Assembly (NCBI GenBank): GCA_003105245.1
Contig: PQAI01000030.1
Span: 8,166 to 31,825 of the forward strand
Direction of reading: 5' to 3'
Source of the DNA: Betaproteobacteria bacterium
GTDB taxonomy: Bacteria; Pseudomonadota; Gammaproteobacteria; Burkholderiales; Usitatibacteraceae
DNA: 23,660 nt
Shown here: in pieces, positions 9,511 through 20,217 of the stretch
Layout of the letters: every line of letters begins with the position of its first letter
Position numbering within the stretch: the first letter of the stretch is position 1
Notes under the pieces: generated by a model
Told to the model about the DNA's origin: nothing
What the model saw: only the letters and a program-made list of their open reading frames with translations
The model's database searches: none
Made by a program: the position numbers and the translations under genes

Positions 9511-11579
9511 TGGCCGCCAGTCAGAAGGAATTCAACCAGCAGCTGAAGAAGTACTACAGCTTCTACACGGGCGGCTTCGTCATCTTCGTGGTGCTGCTCG
9601 CCATCGGCGAGAAGATGGGCATGCCGAACAAGTGGATCGGCTACTGCTTCCTCGTGTTCACGATCCTGCTCTACGCGGGCATCGGCATCATGAGCCGCAC
9701 CCTCGAGGTGGCGGAATACTACGTGGCCGGGCGCCGCGTGCCGGCGTTCTTCAACGGCATGGCCACCGGCGCGGACTGGATGAGCGCGGCCTCCTTCATC
9801 GGGATGGCCGGCACGCTCTACCTCTCCGGCTTCGACGGCCTGGCGTTCATCATGGGCTGGACCGGCGGCTACGTGCTGGTGGCGCTGCTGCTCGCGCCCT
9901 ACCTGCGCAAGTTCGGCCAGTTCACGATTCCCGACTTCCTGGGTGCGCGCTACGGCGGCAACATCGTTCGCTCCCTGGGCGTGATCGCGGCCATCATCGC
10001 CTCGTTCACCTACGTGGTGGCGCAGATCTACGGCGTGGGCCTCATCACCAGCCGCTTCACGGGCCTGGAGTTCGGCATCGGCGTGTTCGTGGGCCTCGCG
10101 GGCATCCTGGTCTGCTCCTTCCTCGGCGGCATGAAGGCGGTGACGTGGACGCAGGTGGCGCAGTACGTGATCCTGATCATCGCCTACATGATCCCGGTCG
10201 TCTGGCTGTCGGTGAAGCACACCGGCATCCCGCTGCCGCAGCTCGTGTACGGCACGGTGCTCGAGAAGGTCACGGAGCGCGAGAAGGTGCTCACGAACGA
10301 CCCGGGCGAGAAGGCCGTGCGCCAGATCTTCGCCGACCGCGCCAAGGCGGCCGACGAGAAGATCAAGGCGCTTCCGGCGAGCTACCAGGTCGAGAAGGAC
10401 GCCGTGGCCAAGAAGCTCGAGGACCTCAAGGCCGCCAGCGCCCCGAAGGGCGAAATCGACGCCGCGGAGAAGGCCCTCAAGGACTTCCCGGCGAGCCCCG
10501 AGGCGGCCAAGGCCAAGTGGACGGCCGACAAGGCCGGCGCCGCGGGCCGCACCGCGCCGCCCAAGCCGCACGCCACGCCGTACCCCGGCAAGGACGAGGC
10601 CGCGCGCAACAACGCCAAGTGGAACTTCATCGGCATCGTGTTCTGCATGATGTTCGGCACGGCTGCGCTCCCGCACATCCTGATGCGCTACTACACGACG
10701 CCCTCGGTCCACGAGGCGCGCGTGTCGGTGTTCTGGTCGCTCTTCTTCATCTTCCTGCTGTACTTCACGGCGCCCGCCCTCGCGGTGCTGGCGAAGTACG
10801 ACGTGTACACGCTCATCGTGGGGTCGAAGTTCGCCGACCTCCCGGCGTGGGTGAACGCGTGGCGGACGGTGGACCCGGGGCTGCTCAACATCACCGACAT
10901 CAACAAGGACGGCATCGTGCAGCTCGCCGAGATCGTCATCGGCGGCGACCTCATCGTGCTCGCCACGCCGGAGATCGCGGGCCTGCCGTACGTGATCTCG
11001 GGCCTGGTGGCCGCCGGCGGCCTCGCCGCGGCGCTCTCCACCGCCGACGGCCTGCTGCTCACGATCGCCAACGCCCTGTCGCACGACCTCTACTACAAGA
11101 TGATCAACCCCAACGCTTCCCCCGGGATGCGCATCACCGTGTCGAAGATCCTGCTGCTCGGCGTGGCCGTCATCGCGGCCTACGTGACCTCGCTCAAGCC
11201 CGGCAACATCCTGTTCCTCGTGGGCGCGGCGTTCTCGATCGCGGCTTCGGCGTTCTTCCCGGCCCTCGTCATGGGCATCTTCTGGAAGCGCGCCTCCAAG
11301 ATCGGGGCCATCGCGGGCATCGTCGCGGGCCTGGGCACGTGCCTCTACTACATGGTCCACACCTACCCGGTGTTCATCCAGTGGTTCGGCACGACCCCGA
11401 TCCAGAAGTGGTTCGGCCTCGAGCCCATCTCCGCCGGCATGTTCGGCGTGCCCATCGGCCTCGTCACGATCTTCGTGGTGAGCCTGGTCACCCCGGCGCC
11501 GGACAAGGAGGTGCAGGAGCTCGTGGACCACGTCCGCTACCCGAACCTGGTGGGCGACATCGACACCAAGGGCACCTGA
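9510..11579 (+). CDS. Sodium:solute symporter (VC_2705 family), probable acetate/monocarboxylate uptake
   Basis: A 689-residue SLC5-family inner-membrane transporter with about 13 hydrophobic helices, encoded directly after its DUF4212 partner. The conserved segments AEYYVAGRRVP near residue 71 and TGADWMSAASF near residue 87 are typical of the acetate-permease branch. Two features stand out. A hydrophilic Lys/Ala/Glu-rich insertion at about residues 250-367 makes it roughly 100 residues longer than ActP. A perfect EF-hand-like loop DINKDGIVQLAE lies at 463-474. The surrounding acs and CrbS/CrbR-type genes make acetate or a similar short-chain acid the likely substrate, taken up with sodium. 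An intrinsic terminator closes the operon. Confidence 0.9.
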   Translation: MAASQKEFNQQLKKYYSFYTGGFVIFVVLLAIGEKMGMPNKWIGYCFLVFTILLYAGIGIMSRTLEVAEYYVAGRRVPAFFNGMATGADWMSAASFIGMAGTLYLSGFDGLAFIMGWTGGYVLVALLLAPYLRKFGQFTIPDFLGARYGGNIVRSLGVIAAIIASFTYVVAQIYGVGLITSRFTGLEFGIGVFVGLAGILVCSFLGGMKAVTWTQVAQYVILIIAYMIPVVWLSVKHTGIPLPQLVYGTVLEKVTEREKVLTNDPGEKAVRQIFADRAKAADEKIKALPASYQVEKDAVAKKLEDLKAASAPKGEIDAAEKALKDFPASPEAAKAKWTADKAGAAGRTAPPKPHATPYPGKDEAARNNAKWNFIGIVFCMMFGTAALPHILMRYYTTPSVHEARVSVFWSLFFIFLLYFTAPALAVLAKYDVYTLIVGSKFADLPAWVNAWRTVDPGLLNITDINKDGIVQLAEIVIGGDLIVLATPEIAGLPYVISGLVAAGGLAAALSTADGLLLTIANALSHDLYYKMINPNASPGMRITVSKILLLGVAVIAAYVTSLKPGNILFLVGAAFSIAASAFFPALVMGIFWKRASKIGAIAGIVAGLGTCLYYMVHTYPVFIQWFGTTPIQKWFGLEPISAGMFGVPIGLVTIFVVSLVTPAPDKEVQELVDHVRYPNLVGDIDTKGT

Positions 11580-11603
11580 GCACCGGTCGCCCGTGGCACA
11601 ATG

Positions 11604-11633
11604 GGCCCGCGCCGATTCCGGCGCGGGCCTTTT
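11604..11633 (+). terminator. Intrinsic terminator after the symporter
   Basis: A 10-bp perfect GC stem (GGCCCGCGCC 11604-11613 with GGCGCGGGCC 11620-11629) with a 6-base loop leads into TTTT. It ends the acetate cluster only 6 bases before the next start codon. Confidence 0.9.
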
Positions 11634-11639
11634 CATTTC

Positions 11640-11924
11640 ATGGAACCGGAATTTCTCCTGAGGGCCCTCAAGGCCGTCGTCGAGGTCGCGGGGTTCGCCT
11701 ACATCGGGCAGGCGCTGGTGGGCCTGTTCTCCGGGGCCCGCCGCGAGCAGAACGTGATCTACCAGGTGTTCAGGATCGTCACGGGGCCGGTCACCCGCGC
11801 CACGCGCGTGCTGATGCCCCGGTTCATCCCCGACCGCCACATCCCCGTCATCGCCTTCGGGCTGCTGCTGTGGGTGTGGATCTTCGTGATCGTCGGGCTC
11901 GCCCGCCTGCGCGTGGCGGGCTAG
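11640..11924 (+). CDS. Small membrane protein, possibly YggT-like
   Basis: A 94-residue protein with a hydrophobic N-terminal half (about residues 8-30), a basic central segment containing PVTRATRVLMPRFIP, and a strong C-terminal transmembrane helix (about 68-88). The pattern of a hydrophobic stretch, a Pro-rich amphipathic linker and a second helix recalls YggT-family proteins, but I would not assign it firmly. The ATG at 11640 lies just after the terminator U-tract and has no ribosome binding site. An in-frame ATG at 11601 would put the terminator hairpin inside the gene. The gene ends 10 bases before lptG, so it probably belongs to the same transcript. Confidence 0.65.
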   Translation: MEPEFLLRALKAVVEVAGFAYIGQALVGLFSGARREQNVIYQVFRIVTGPVTRATRVLMPRFIPDRHIPVIAFGLLLWVWIFVIVGLARLRVAG

Positions 11925-11934
11925 CCCGCCGGCG

Positions 11935-13002
11935 ATGCTGTTCCGGTATTTCGCCCGCGAGATCCTGGCCACGAGCCTGCTGGTGCTCGCGGCCCTGCTG
12001 GCGCTCTTCGGCTTCTTCGACCTGGTGCGCGAGCTCGACGACGTGGGGCGGGGCGGCTACCGCCTCGGCGTGATGATCGGCTACGTGCTGCTATCGCTTC
12101 CCTCGCACGCCTACGTCCTGCTCCCCGCCGCGGCCCTCATCGGCACGCTCTTCGCCCTGGCGAGGATGTCGGACCAGTCCGAGCTCACGGTGATGCGTTC
12201 CTCGGGGCTTTCCATGCGCCAGCTCGCCGGGCACGTCGTGGGCGCAGGCCTCGTGGTCGCCGCGGCCACGCTCCTCGTGGGGGAGTTCGTCACCCCCTTC
12301 ACCGAGGACGCGGCCAAGAGCCTGCGGCTCAAGGCCACCAGCTCGATCGTGGCGCGCGAGTTCCGCTCCGGCTTCTGGGTGAAGGAGGACCGCCGGTTCG
12401 TCAACATCCAGGACGTCACGGCGGACACGGTGCTCCTCAACCTGCGCATCTACGAGTTCGACGATGCCTACCGCCTCGCCTCCATCAGCCGCGCCGGCAA
12501 GGGCACGTTCGAGGCGTCGAAGGGCTGGACGCTGTCGGACGTCGAGGTCACGCGCTTCGACGGCGACAAGGCCGTGCTCGAGCGCAAGCCGACCCTGGCC
12601 TGGTCCTCCGTCCTCACGCCGGACATCCTGTCGGTGCTCAAGATCGTCCCCGAGCGCATGTCGGTGCTCAACCTCTGGTCCTACATCGAGCACCTGCGCG
12701 ACAACCGGCAGAAGACCACGCGCTACGAGATCGCGCTCTGGCAGAAGGCGCTCTATCCGCTGGCCGCCATCGTGATGATGGTCCTGGCCATCCCCTTCGC
12801 CATCCAGTCGCAGCGCGCAGGCGGCGCCGGGGCGAGAATCGTCCTCGGGATCCTCCTGGGGCTGGGGTTCCACTTCGCCGGGCGCCTCTTCTCGCACATC
12901 GGGCTCCTCAACGACTGGCCGGCGGCCTTCTCGGCCGGCATGCCGACGCTGCTGTTCCTGGCCGTCGCGGCCGGGGGCCTCGCGCAGGCGGAGCGGCGCT
13001 AG
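11935..13002 (+). CDS. lptG: LPS export ABC permease LptG
   Basis: A 355-residue YjgP/YjgQ-family inner-membrane protein. LptG pairs with LptF and the LptB ATPase to pull lipopolysaccharide from the membrane and pass it to LptC and LptA. The N-terminal helix begins LFRYFAREILATSLLVL; further helices lie near residues 40-70 and 95-125. A soluble periplasmic beta-jellyroll occupies roughly residues 130-255, and three helices close the protein. The coupling-helix segment SELTVMRSSGLSM resembles the SELVVMQASG region of E. coli LptG. LptG fits better than LptF because of the FVDQL-like FDLVRELDDVG near the N-terminus. No lptF gene is present on either side in the window, although the two are normally adjacent. 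The stop codon is shared with the convergent RDD gene. Confidence 0.9.
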   Translation: MLFRYFAREILATSLLVLAALLALFGFFDLVRELDDVGRGGYRLGVMIGYVLLSLPSHAYVLLPAAALIGTLFALARMSDQSELTVMRSSGLSMRQLAGHVVGAGLVVAAATLLVGEFVTPFTEDAAKSLRLKATSSIVAREFRSGFWVKEDRRFVNIQDVTADTVLLNLRIYEFDDAYRLASISRAGKGTFEASKGWTLSDVEVTRFDGDKAVLERKPTLAWSSVLTPDILSVLKIVPERMSVLNLWSYIEHLRDNRQKTTRYEIALWQKALYPLAAIVMMVLAIPFAIQSQRAGGAGARIVLGILLGLGFHFAGRLFSHIGLLNDWPAAFSAGMPTLLFLAVAAGGLAQAERR

Positions 13003-13439
13003 CCCGGACCCGGGGCTGCCCGGGTGTCGACGAGGCGGGTGCGCGCGAGCCGGTCGTGAAGGAACTGGCCGTCGCGGTCGAGGAAGGCCCACAGGAAGCC
13101 CAGGCCGAGGGCGGCCGCGCCGATCCCGGCGAGGACGTAGCGGCGCACGGCCTGCGCGGGCCGCACGGGTCCGCCGTCTGCGCTCTCGACGCGGATGCGC
13201 CAGGTTTTCATCGCGAGGGTCTGCCCGCCCCGCGTCCAGAAGCCGACGAGGTAGGCGCCCACGACGAGCACCACCCAGGCCTGGAGGAGGTGGCGACGAA
13301 AGCCGCTCGTGGAGTCGCCCGCGAGGGCGAGGAAGGGGAAGGTGGCCACGAGCACCAGGGCGGCGAGGATGAGCGCCTCGTAGAGCGCGCAAGCCAGCCG
13401 GCGCGCAGCCGACGGCGCCTGCGGGGGCGTTTCCGGCAT
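12999..13439 (-). CDS. RDD family membrane protein
   Basis: A 146-residue inner-membrane protein of the RDD family. The N-terminal SAARRLACALYEALIL carries the Arg and acidic positions of the family motif. Hydrophobic helices follow at about residues 20-42, 52-70 and 103-120. The segment GQTLAMKTWRIRV is the typical RDD second motif, and FLHDRLARTRLV the C-terminal one. Function in this family is generally unknown; some members act in ion transport. It is the last gene of the sigma-factor operon. Its ATG overlaps the stop of the DUF3106 gene by one base (TGATG), which implies translational coupling. It converges on lptG, sharing a CTAG. Confidence 0.88.
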   Translation of the reverse strand: MPETPPQAPSAARRLACALYEALILAALVLVATFPFLALAGDSTSGFRRHLLQAWVVLVVGAYLVGFWTRGGQTLAMKTWRIRVESADGGPVRPAQAVRRYVLAGIGAAALGLGFLWAFLDRDGQFLHDRLARTRLVDTRAAPGPG

Positions 13440-13879
13440 CAGCGGGACCCGGATTGCGGTTCGGGGGCCGGGGCGGGCGCGGGGGCCTGGCCGGAGGCGG
13501 CGTTTCGCTCCAGCCAGCGCTCGCGCAGCTCGTGCTGCTTGGACGGTGGCAGCTTGCGAAGTCCCTGGAAGGTCTCGCGGGCCGCCTTGCGCTGCTCGGG
13601 CGTCATCGCGGCCCAGTCCCGGATGCGCTCCTGGAAGCGCTCCTGCTGGATGGGCTGCATCTTGGGGTACTGGCGGGCCGCGGAGATGAGGCGCTGCTGC
13701 TGGTAGCCGGGGAGCTTCTCCCAGTCGGGGGCGAGCGGGGCGAGCACCTGCCGGTCCTGGGTGGACAGGCGCGACCAGCGCGTCTGAGGCGTCTTGAGGT
13801 CCTTGTCCGCCGGATGGGCGGCGAGCGACAGGCAGGCGGCGAGCACTCCTAGAAGGAGCCGGAAGCGCTCTTGAGCCAC
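13439..13879 (-). CDS. DUF3106 secreted protein
   Basis: A 146-residue protein with a clear signal peptide when started at the GTG at 13879: a short basic segment AQERFR, then a hydrophobic core LLLGVLAACLSLAA, with cleavage likely around residues 23-25. The mature part is basic and Gln/Arg-rich with repeated short helices containing Leu-Pro turns (LAPDWEKLPGYQQQ, FQGLRKLPPSKQ), matching DUF3106, a betaproteobacterial family of unknown function. The C-terminus is an Ala-Pro-rich tail. The start lies inside the preceding DUF3619 gene (31-base overlap); a later GTG would remove most of the signal peptide. A role in the periplasm downstream of the sigma factor is inferred from the operon only. 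Confidence 0.82.
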   Translation of the reverse strand: MAQERFRLLLGVLAACLSLAAHPADKDLKTPQTRWSRLSTQDRQVLAPLAPDWEKLPGYQQQRLISAARQYPKMQPIQQERFQERIRDWAAMTPEQRKAARETFQGLRKLPPSKQHELRERWLERNAASGQAPAPAPAPEPQSGSR

Positions 13880-14226
13880 TGGTCGAAATCCTTGTCGAGG
13901 AACGCGTCGATGGGCAGCTCGCCGGTGAGGAGCATCGCGTCGAGCTCGCCGACGTCCACCTCGGGAGAAAGGGCCTTCGCCGCGAGGGTGGCGAGCAGGA
14001 TCACGATGGGCAGCCACATGAGCGCCTGCTGCAGGACGGAGTACTTGAGGGTCTGGGCCGTGCCCTCGCCCACCGTGACCAGCCCCAGGAGGCGCACCGG
14101 CTCGCGCCACTGGTCCAGCGCCCGCAGGCGGGCCGCGCGCAGGCGGGTGGCCTGGATCTCGCCCACCGCGTCGGCGGAGCGGTCCAGCCACGGCCGCAGC
14201 TTCTGGCTAAAGTCCTTTTCGTTCAT
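13849..14226 (-). CDS. DUF3619 single-pass membrane protein, possible anti-sigma factor
   Basis: A 125-residue protein with a charged N-terminal cytoplasmic region (1-65), one transmembrane helix (about residues 68-85) and an acidic C-terminal segment containing LPIDAFLDKDFDQWL. This matches DUF3619, found in Betaproteobacteria immediately after a sigma factor gene. The start is ATG at 14226, which overlaps the sigma factor stop (ATGA). The topology and strict pairing with a sigma gene are those of a membrane-anchored anti-sigma factor, but no zinc-binding or other known anti-sigma motif is visible, so this role is inference. Translation starting further upstream is unlikely because the sequence there is the shadow of the sigma gene. 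Confidence 0.85.
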   Translation of the reverse strand: MNEKDFSQKLRPWLDRSADAVGEIQATRLRAARLRALDQWREPVRLLGLVTVGEGTAQTLKYSVLQQALMWLPIVILLATLAAKALSPEVDVGELDAMLLTGELPIDAFLDKDFDQWLKSASGSF

Positions 14227-14789
14227 AGCGTTACGCCTTTTGATCTCAGGAGCTTCGCCAAAGCATGAACGGCCCGGGAACAGTGTGTTTTCACGCTGCC
14301 CTCCGAGCACCCCATGGCCTTGGCCGTTTCACTGACATCGAAGTCCTCCCAATAACGCAGCAGGAAGGCTTGCCGTTGACGCTCGGGGAGCGACTGGACG
14401 GCCTCCTCGATGATCGCCATGACCTGCGACTGTTCCAGCCGGTCCGCCGGAGACGCCGGCAGGCTCGACTGGTCCTCGACCTCGAAGGTCTCGAGGGGGT
14501 CGGCCTCGTCGTCCTCGCCGGTGAGCCCGAGGGAGGACCAGAGCGTCGTCCACGCCGAGCGCACCTTGCCGCGCCGGAAATGGTCGCGGATGCCGTTCTG
14601 GAGGATGCGCTGGAAGAGCAGCGGCAGCTCCTGGGCCGGCCGGGCCGCGTAGTTCTCGGCGAGCTTGAGCATGGCGTCCTGGACGATGTCCAGCGCCGCC
14701 TGCTCGTCCTGGACCGAAAAGACGCATTGCTTGAACGCGCGCCGCTCCACGGAGGCGAGGAAGTCGGACAGTTCTTTTCGGGTGGCCAG
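14223..14789 (-). CDS. ECF-type RNA polymerase sigma factor, CTG start
   Basis: A sigma-70 family protein of 188 residues if read from CTG at 14789. Region 2 covers about residues 10-80 (DEQAALDIVQDAMLKLAE, then FQRILQNGIRDHFRR). An acidic linker follows, then region 4 with LPERQRQAFLLRYWEDF and the helix-turn-helix SETAKAMGCSEGSVKTHCSR. The first in-frame GTG (14750) would cut off the conserved N-terminal ATRKELSDFLAS; no ATG, GTG or TTG lies between it and the upstream in-frame stop. The CTG has a good ribosome binding site (GGGAGGA) a few bases upstream. It heads a coupled operon with DUF3619, DUF3106 and RDD genes. Its regulon is unknown. Confidence 0.85.
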   Translation of the reverse strand: MATRKELSDFLASVERRAFKQCVFSVQDEQAALDIVQDAMLKLAENYAARPAQELPLLFQRILQNGIRDHFRRGKVRSAWTTLWSSLGLTGEDDEADPLETFEVEDQSSLPASPADRLEQSQVMAIIEEAVQSLPERQRQAFLLRYWEDFDVSETAKAMGCSEGSVKTHCSRAVHALAKLLRSKGVTL

Positions 14790-14863
14790 GGGTTCCTCCC
14801 GCGGGACTGGAAAAGGCGCCCGCCGGCGGGCGCGAGGTTCGAGGCTGGCCCGCGTCGGACGCG

Positions 14864-14872
14864 ACTATAGCA
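14864..14872 (-). promoter_or_regulatory. Extended -10 promoter of the sigma-factor operon
   Basis: Read on the minus strand, TGCTATAGT is an extended -10 element. It would start transcription near 14857, about 68 bases before the CTG start of the sigma gene. No good -35 is seen at 17 bases, which fits an extended -10 promoter. Confidence 0.5.
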
Positions 14873-14926
14873 AACGGCCGTCTCGCCGCCGCCGCGCGGC
14901 GGAAGGCGCTTATCCCGCCATTCGGC

Positions 14927-14955
14927 TTGACCAATCCGGACCGCCCGGCTAATGT
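14927..14955 (+). promoter_or_regulatory. Promoter of the ilvBHC operon
   Basis: TTGACC (14927-14932, 5/6 match) and TAATGT (14950-14955) are separated by 17 bases, with transcription expected near 14962. The resulting leader of about 35 bases has no leader peptide and no room for an attenuator, unlike leuA. It is divergent from the sigma-factor promoter about 60 bases away. Confidence 0.5.
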
Positions 14956-14996
14956 TCTAGGTCCCCCTTTCGAAACCTCCCGAATTACAAGGCCTT

Positions 14997-18355
<3,359 letters not shown>

Positions 18356-18363
18356 GCCCCTTC

Positions 18364-19011
18364 TTGGCGCACTATCCGCATCCCCTCATCGCCCGCGAGG
18401 GCTGGCCCTTCCTGGCGGGCTCCGTCGCCGTGGCGGCCATCGTGACGGCCGTCGCGGGCTGGTGGTCGGCCCCGTTCTGGCTGGCCGCCCTCTTCGTGCT
18501 GCAGTTCTTCCGCGACCCGCCGCGCGAGGTTCCGCAGGGAGAGGGGCTCGTCCTCGCGCCGGCCGACGGGCGCATCGTCCAGGTCGGCGCCGCGCGCGAC
18601 GACTACCTGGGCAGGGACGCGGTGAAGGTGAGCGTCTTCATGAACGTGTTCAACGTGCACTCGAACCGCGCCCCCGTCGACGGGACGGTCGAGAACGTCT
18701 GGTACTTCCCGGGCAAGTTCGTCAACGCGGACCTCGACAAGGCCTCCACGGACAACGAGCGCAACGCAGTGCACTTCCGCACGGGCGCCGGCGTGGACGT
18801 GACGAGCGTGCAGGTCGCCGGCCTCATCGCGCGGCGGATCCTGTGCTACGTGGGCAAGGGGGACCGCCTGGCGAGGGGAGATCGCTACGGGTTCATCCGC
18901 TTCGGCTCGCGCGTGGACGTCTACCTGCCGCCCGGATCGACGCCCAAGGTGGCCATCGGAGACCGCGTGTCGGCGACCTCCACGGTGCTCGCGCACCTTC
19001 CCGGATACTGA
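18364..19011 (+). CDS. psd: Phosphatidylserine decarboxylase proenzyme (short type)
   Basis: A 215-residue proenzyme that decarboxylates phosphatidylserine to phosphatidylethanolamine at the inner membrane. An N-terminal membrane segment (about residues 18-42) follows the conserved [16 protein letters not shown]. The core contains [18 protein letters not shown] and [10 protein letters not shown]. The FGSR motif (S182) near the C-terminus is where the short-type proenzyme cuts itself to create its pyruvoyl group. There is no ATG; TTG at 18364 gives the normal family N-terminus and lies 8 bases after the ilvC stop. With pssA directly downstream, the two successive steps of phosphatidylethanolamine synthesis are coupled to the ilv operon. 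Confidence 0.93.
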   Translation: MAHYPHPLIAREGWPFLAGSVAVAAIVTAVAGWWSAPFWLAALFVLQFFRDPPREVPQGEGLVLAPADGRIVQVGAARDDYLGRDAVKVSVFMNVFNVHSNRAPVDGTVENVWYFPGKFVNADLDKASTDNERNAVHFRTGAGVDVTSVQVAGLIARRILCYVGKGDRLARGDRYGFIRFGSRVDVYLPPGSTPKVAIGDRVSATSTVLAHLPGY

Positions 19012-19050
19012 GGGCCGCTCCCCGCGCGGCGCCATCCCGACCCCCCTGCC

Positions 19051-20217
19051 ATGAACGCTCCCGCGAAGCACCGCCCGGCCCCCGCCGAACCGCTGCGCCG
19101 GCGCAGCATCTACCTCCTGCCGAACCTCTTCACGACGCTCGCCCTCTTCGCGGGCTTCTACGCCGTGGTGCAGGGGATGAACCACGACTTCGAGCGCGCG
19201 GCGATCGCGATCTTCATCGCCGCGGTCCTCGACGGCCTCGACGGGCGCGTGGCGAGGCTCACCAACACGCAGTCGGCCTTCGGCGCCGAATACGACAGCC
19301 TGGCCGACATGGTCTCCTTCGGCGCGGCCCCCGCCCTCGTCATGTACGAGTGGGCGCTGCGCGGCATGGGGCGCATCGGCTGGATCGCGGCCTTCGTGTA
19401 CTGCGTGGGGGCGGCGCTGCGCCTGGCGCGCTTCAACACGCAGCTCTCGGTGGCCGACAAGCGCTGGTTCACCGGGCTGCCCAGCCCCGCGGCGGCGGCC
19501 CTGGTCGCGGGCATGATCTGGGTGTTCAACGACTACCAGGTGAAGGGCGGCGAGGTGAAGTGGTTCGCCGCCGCGCTCACCGTGTACGCCGGCGTCACCA
19601 TGGTCTCCAACATCCGCTTCTACAGCGGCAAGGACCTGAACCTGCGCCGGGCCGTCCCGTTCTGGATGACGCTGGTGGTGGTGGTCGCGCTGCTCGCCAT
19701 CTCCATCGAGCCCTCGCACGTCCTTTGGGGGCTCATGCTCGCCTACGGCGTCTCGGGCTACGTGCTCTGGTTCGTCATGCGCTGGAGGACGGAGGCCAAG
19801 GAAAGGCAGTACCAGCACATCCGCGACGCCATCGAGGCGGGCGACGTGACCGCGCTCGCCCGCATGCTGCTCTCCACCCCGCCGGACACGGTAGTGAACG
19901 GGGGCGGGCGCTCGCTGCTGATGGTGGCCATCGAGGAGACCAACCTGCCGGCGGTGGAGCTGCTGCTCGCGCGCGGCGCCTCGCGCGACCACCGCGACGA
20001 GCGCGGGCTCACCGCCCTGGCGCTGGCGGCGGAGATGGGCTTCGGGGAAGCGGTCGAGGTGCTGCTCGCCGCCGGCGCGGATCCCAACGTCCGCGATGCG
20101 TCCGGTCTCACCGCGTTGGACCTCGCCGAGGAGCACGGCTCGCACGACATCGTGGCCGCCCTGCTGCGCGCCGGCGCCCAGTCGGGCACGGAGCTCGGCG
20201 ACCCGCCCGGCGCCTAG
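19051..20217 (+). CDS. pssA: Phosphatidylserine synthase with C-terminal ankyrin repeats
   Basis: CDP-diacylglycerol-serine O-phosphatidyltransferase, an integral membrane enzyme supplying phosphatidylserine to Psd. The CDP-alcohol phosphatidyltransferase motif is intact: D64-G65-x2-A68-R69-x8-G78-x3-D82-x3-D86. About six to eight transmembrane helices fill residues 20-245. The unusual part is the C-terminus. From about residue 257 the protein turns soluble and carries ankyrin-type repeats at about 286-317, 318-350 and 351-376 (for example GLTALALAAE and GADPNVRDASGLTALDLA), with a degenerate first unit. The 388-residue length exceeds the enzyme's usual size by about 120-130 residues. The reading frame is continuous across the junction, so this is a fusion and not two genes. 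No clear ribosome binding site precedes the ATG. Confidence 0.92.
   Translation: MNAPAKHRPAPAEPLRRRSIYLLPNLFTTLALFAGFYAVVQGMNHDFERAAIAIFIAAVLDGLDGRVARLTNTQSAFGAEYDSLADMVSFGAAPALVMYEWALRGMGRIGWIAAFVYCVGAALRLARFNTQLSVADKRWFTGLPSPAAAALVAGMIWVFNDYQVKGGEVKWFAAALTVYAGVTMVSNIRFYSGKDLNLRRAVPFWMTLVVVVALLAISIEPSHVLWGLMLAYGVSGYVLWFVMRWRTEAKERQYQHIRDAIEAGDVTALARMLLSTPPDTVVNGGGRSLLMVAIEETNLPAVELLLARGASRDHRDERGLTALALAAEMGFGEAVEVLLAAGADPNVRDASGLTALDLAEEHGSHDIVAALLRAGAQSGTELGDPPGA

Noticed and set aside
11594..11610. TGGCAC after the symporter as a sigma-54 promoter for the small membrane gene
   Set aside because: There is no TTGC at the required spacing; the downstream bases are part of the terminator stem.
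14329..14934. 201-codon minus-strand frame starting at an ATG upstream of the sigma gene
   Set aside because: It overlaps the sigma factor in another frame and is Arg/Pro/Ala-rich; the sigma frame holds the recognisable regions 2 and 4.
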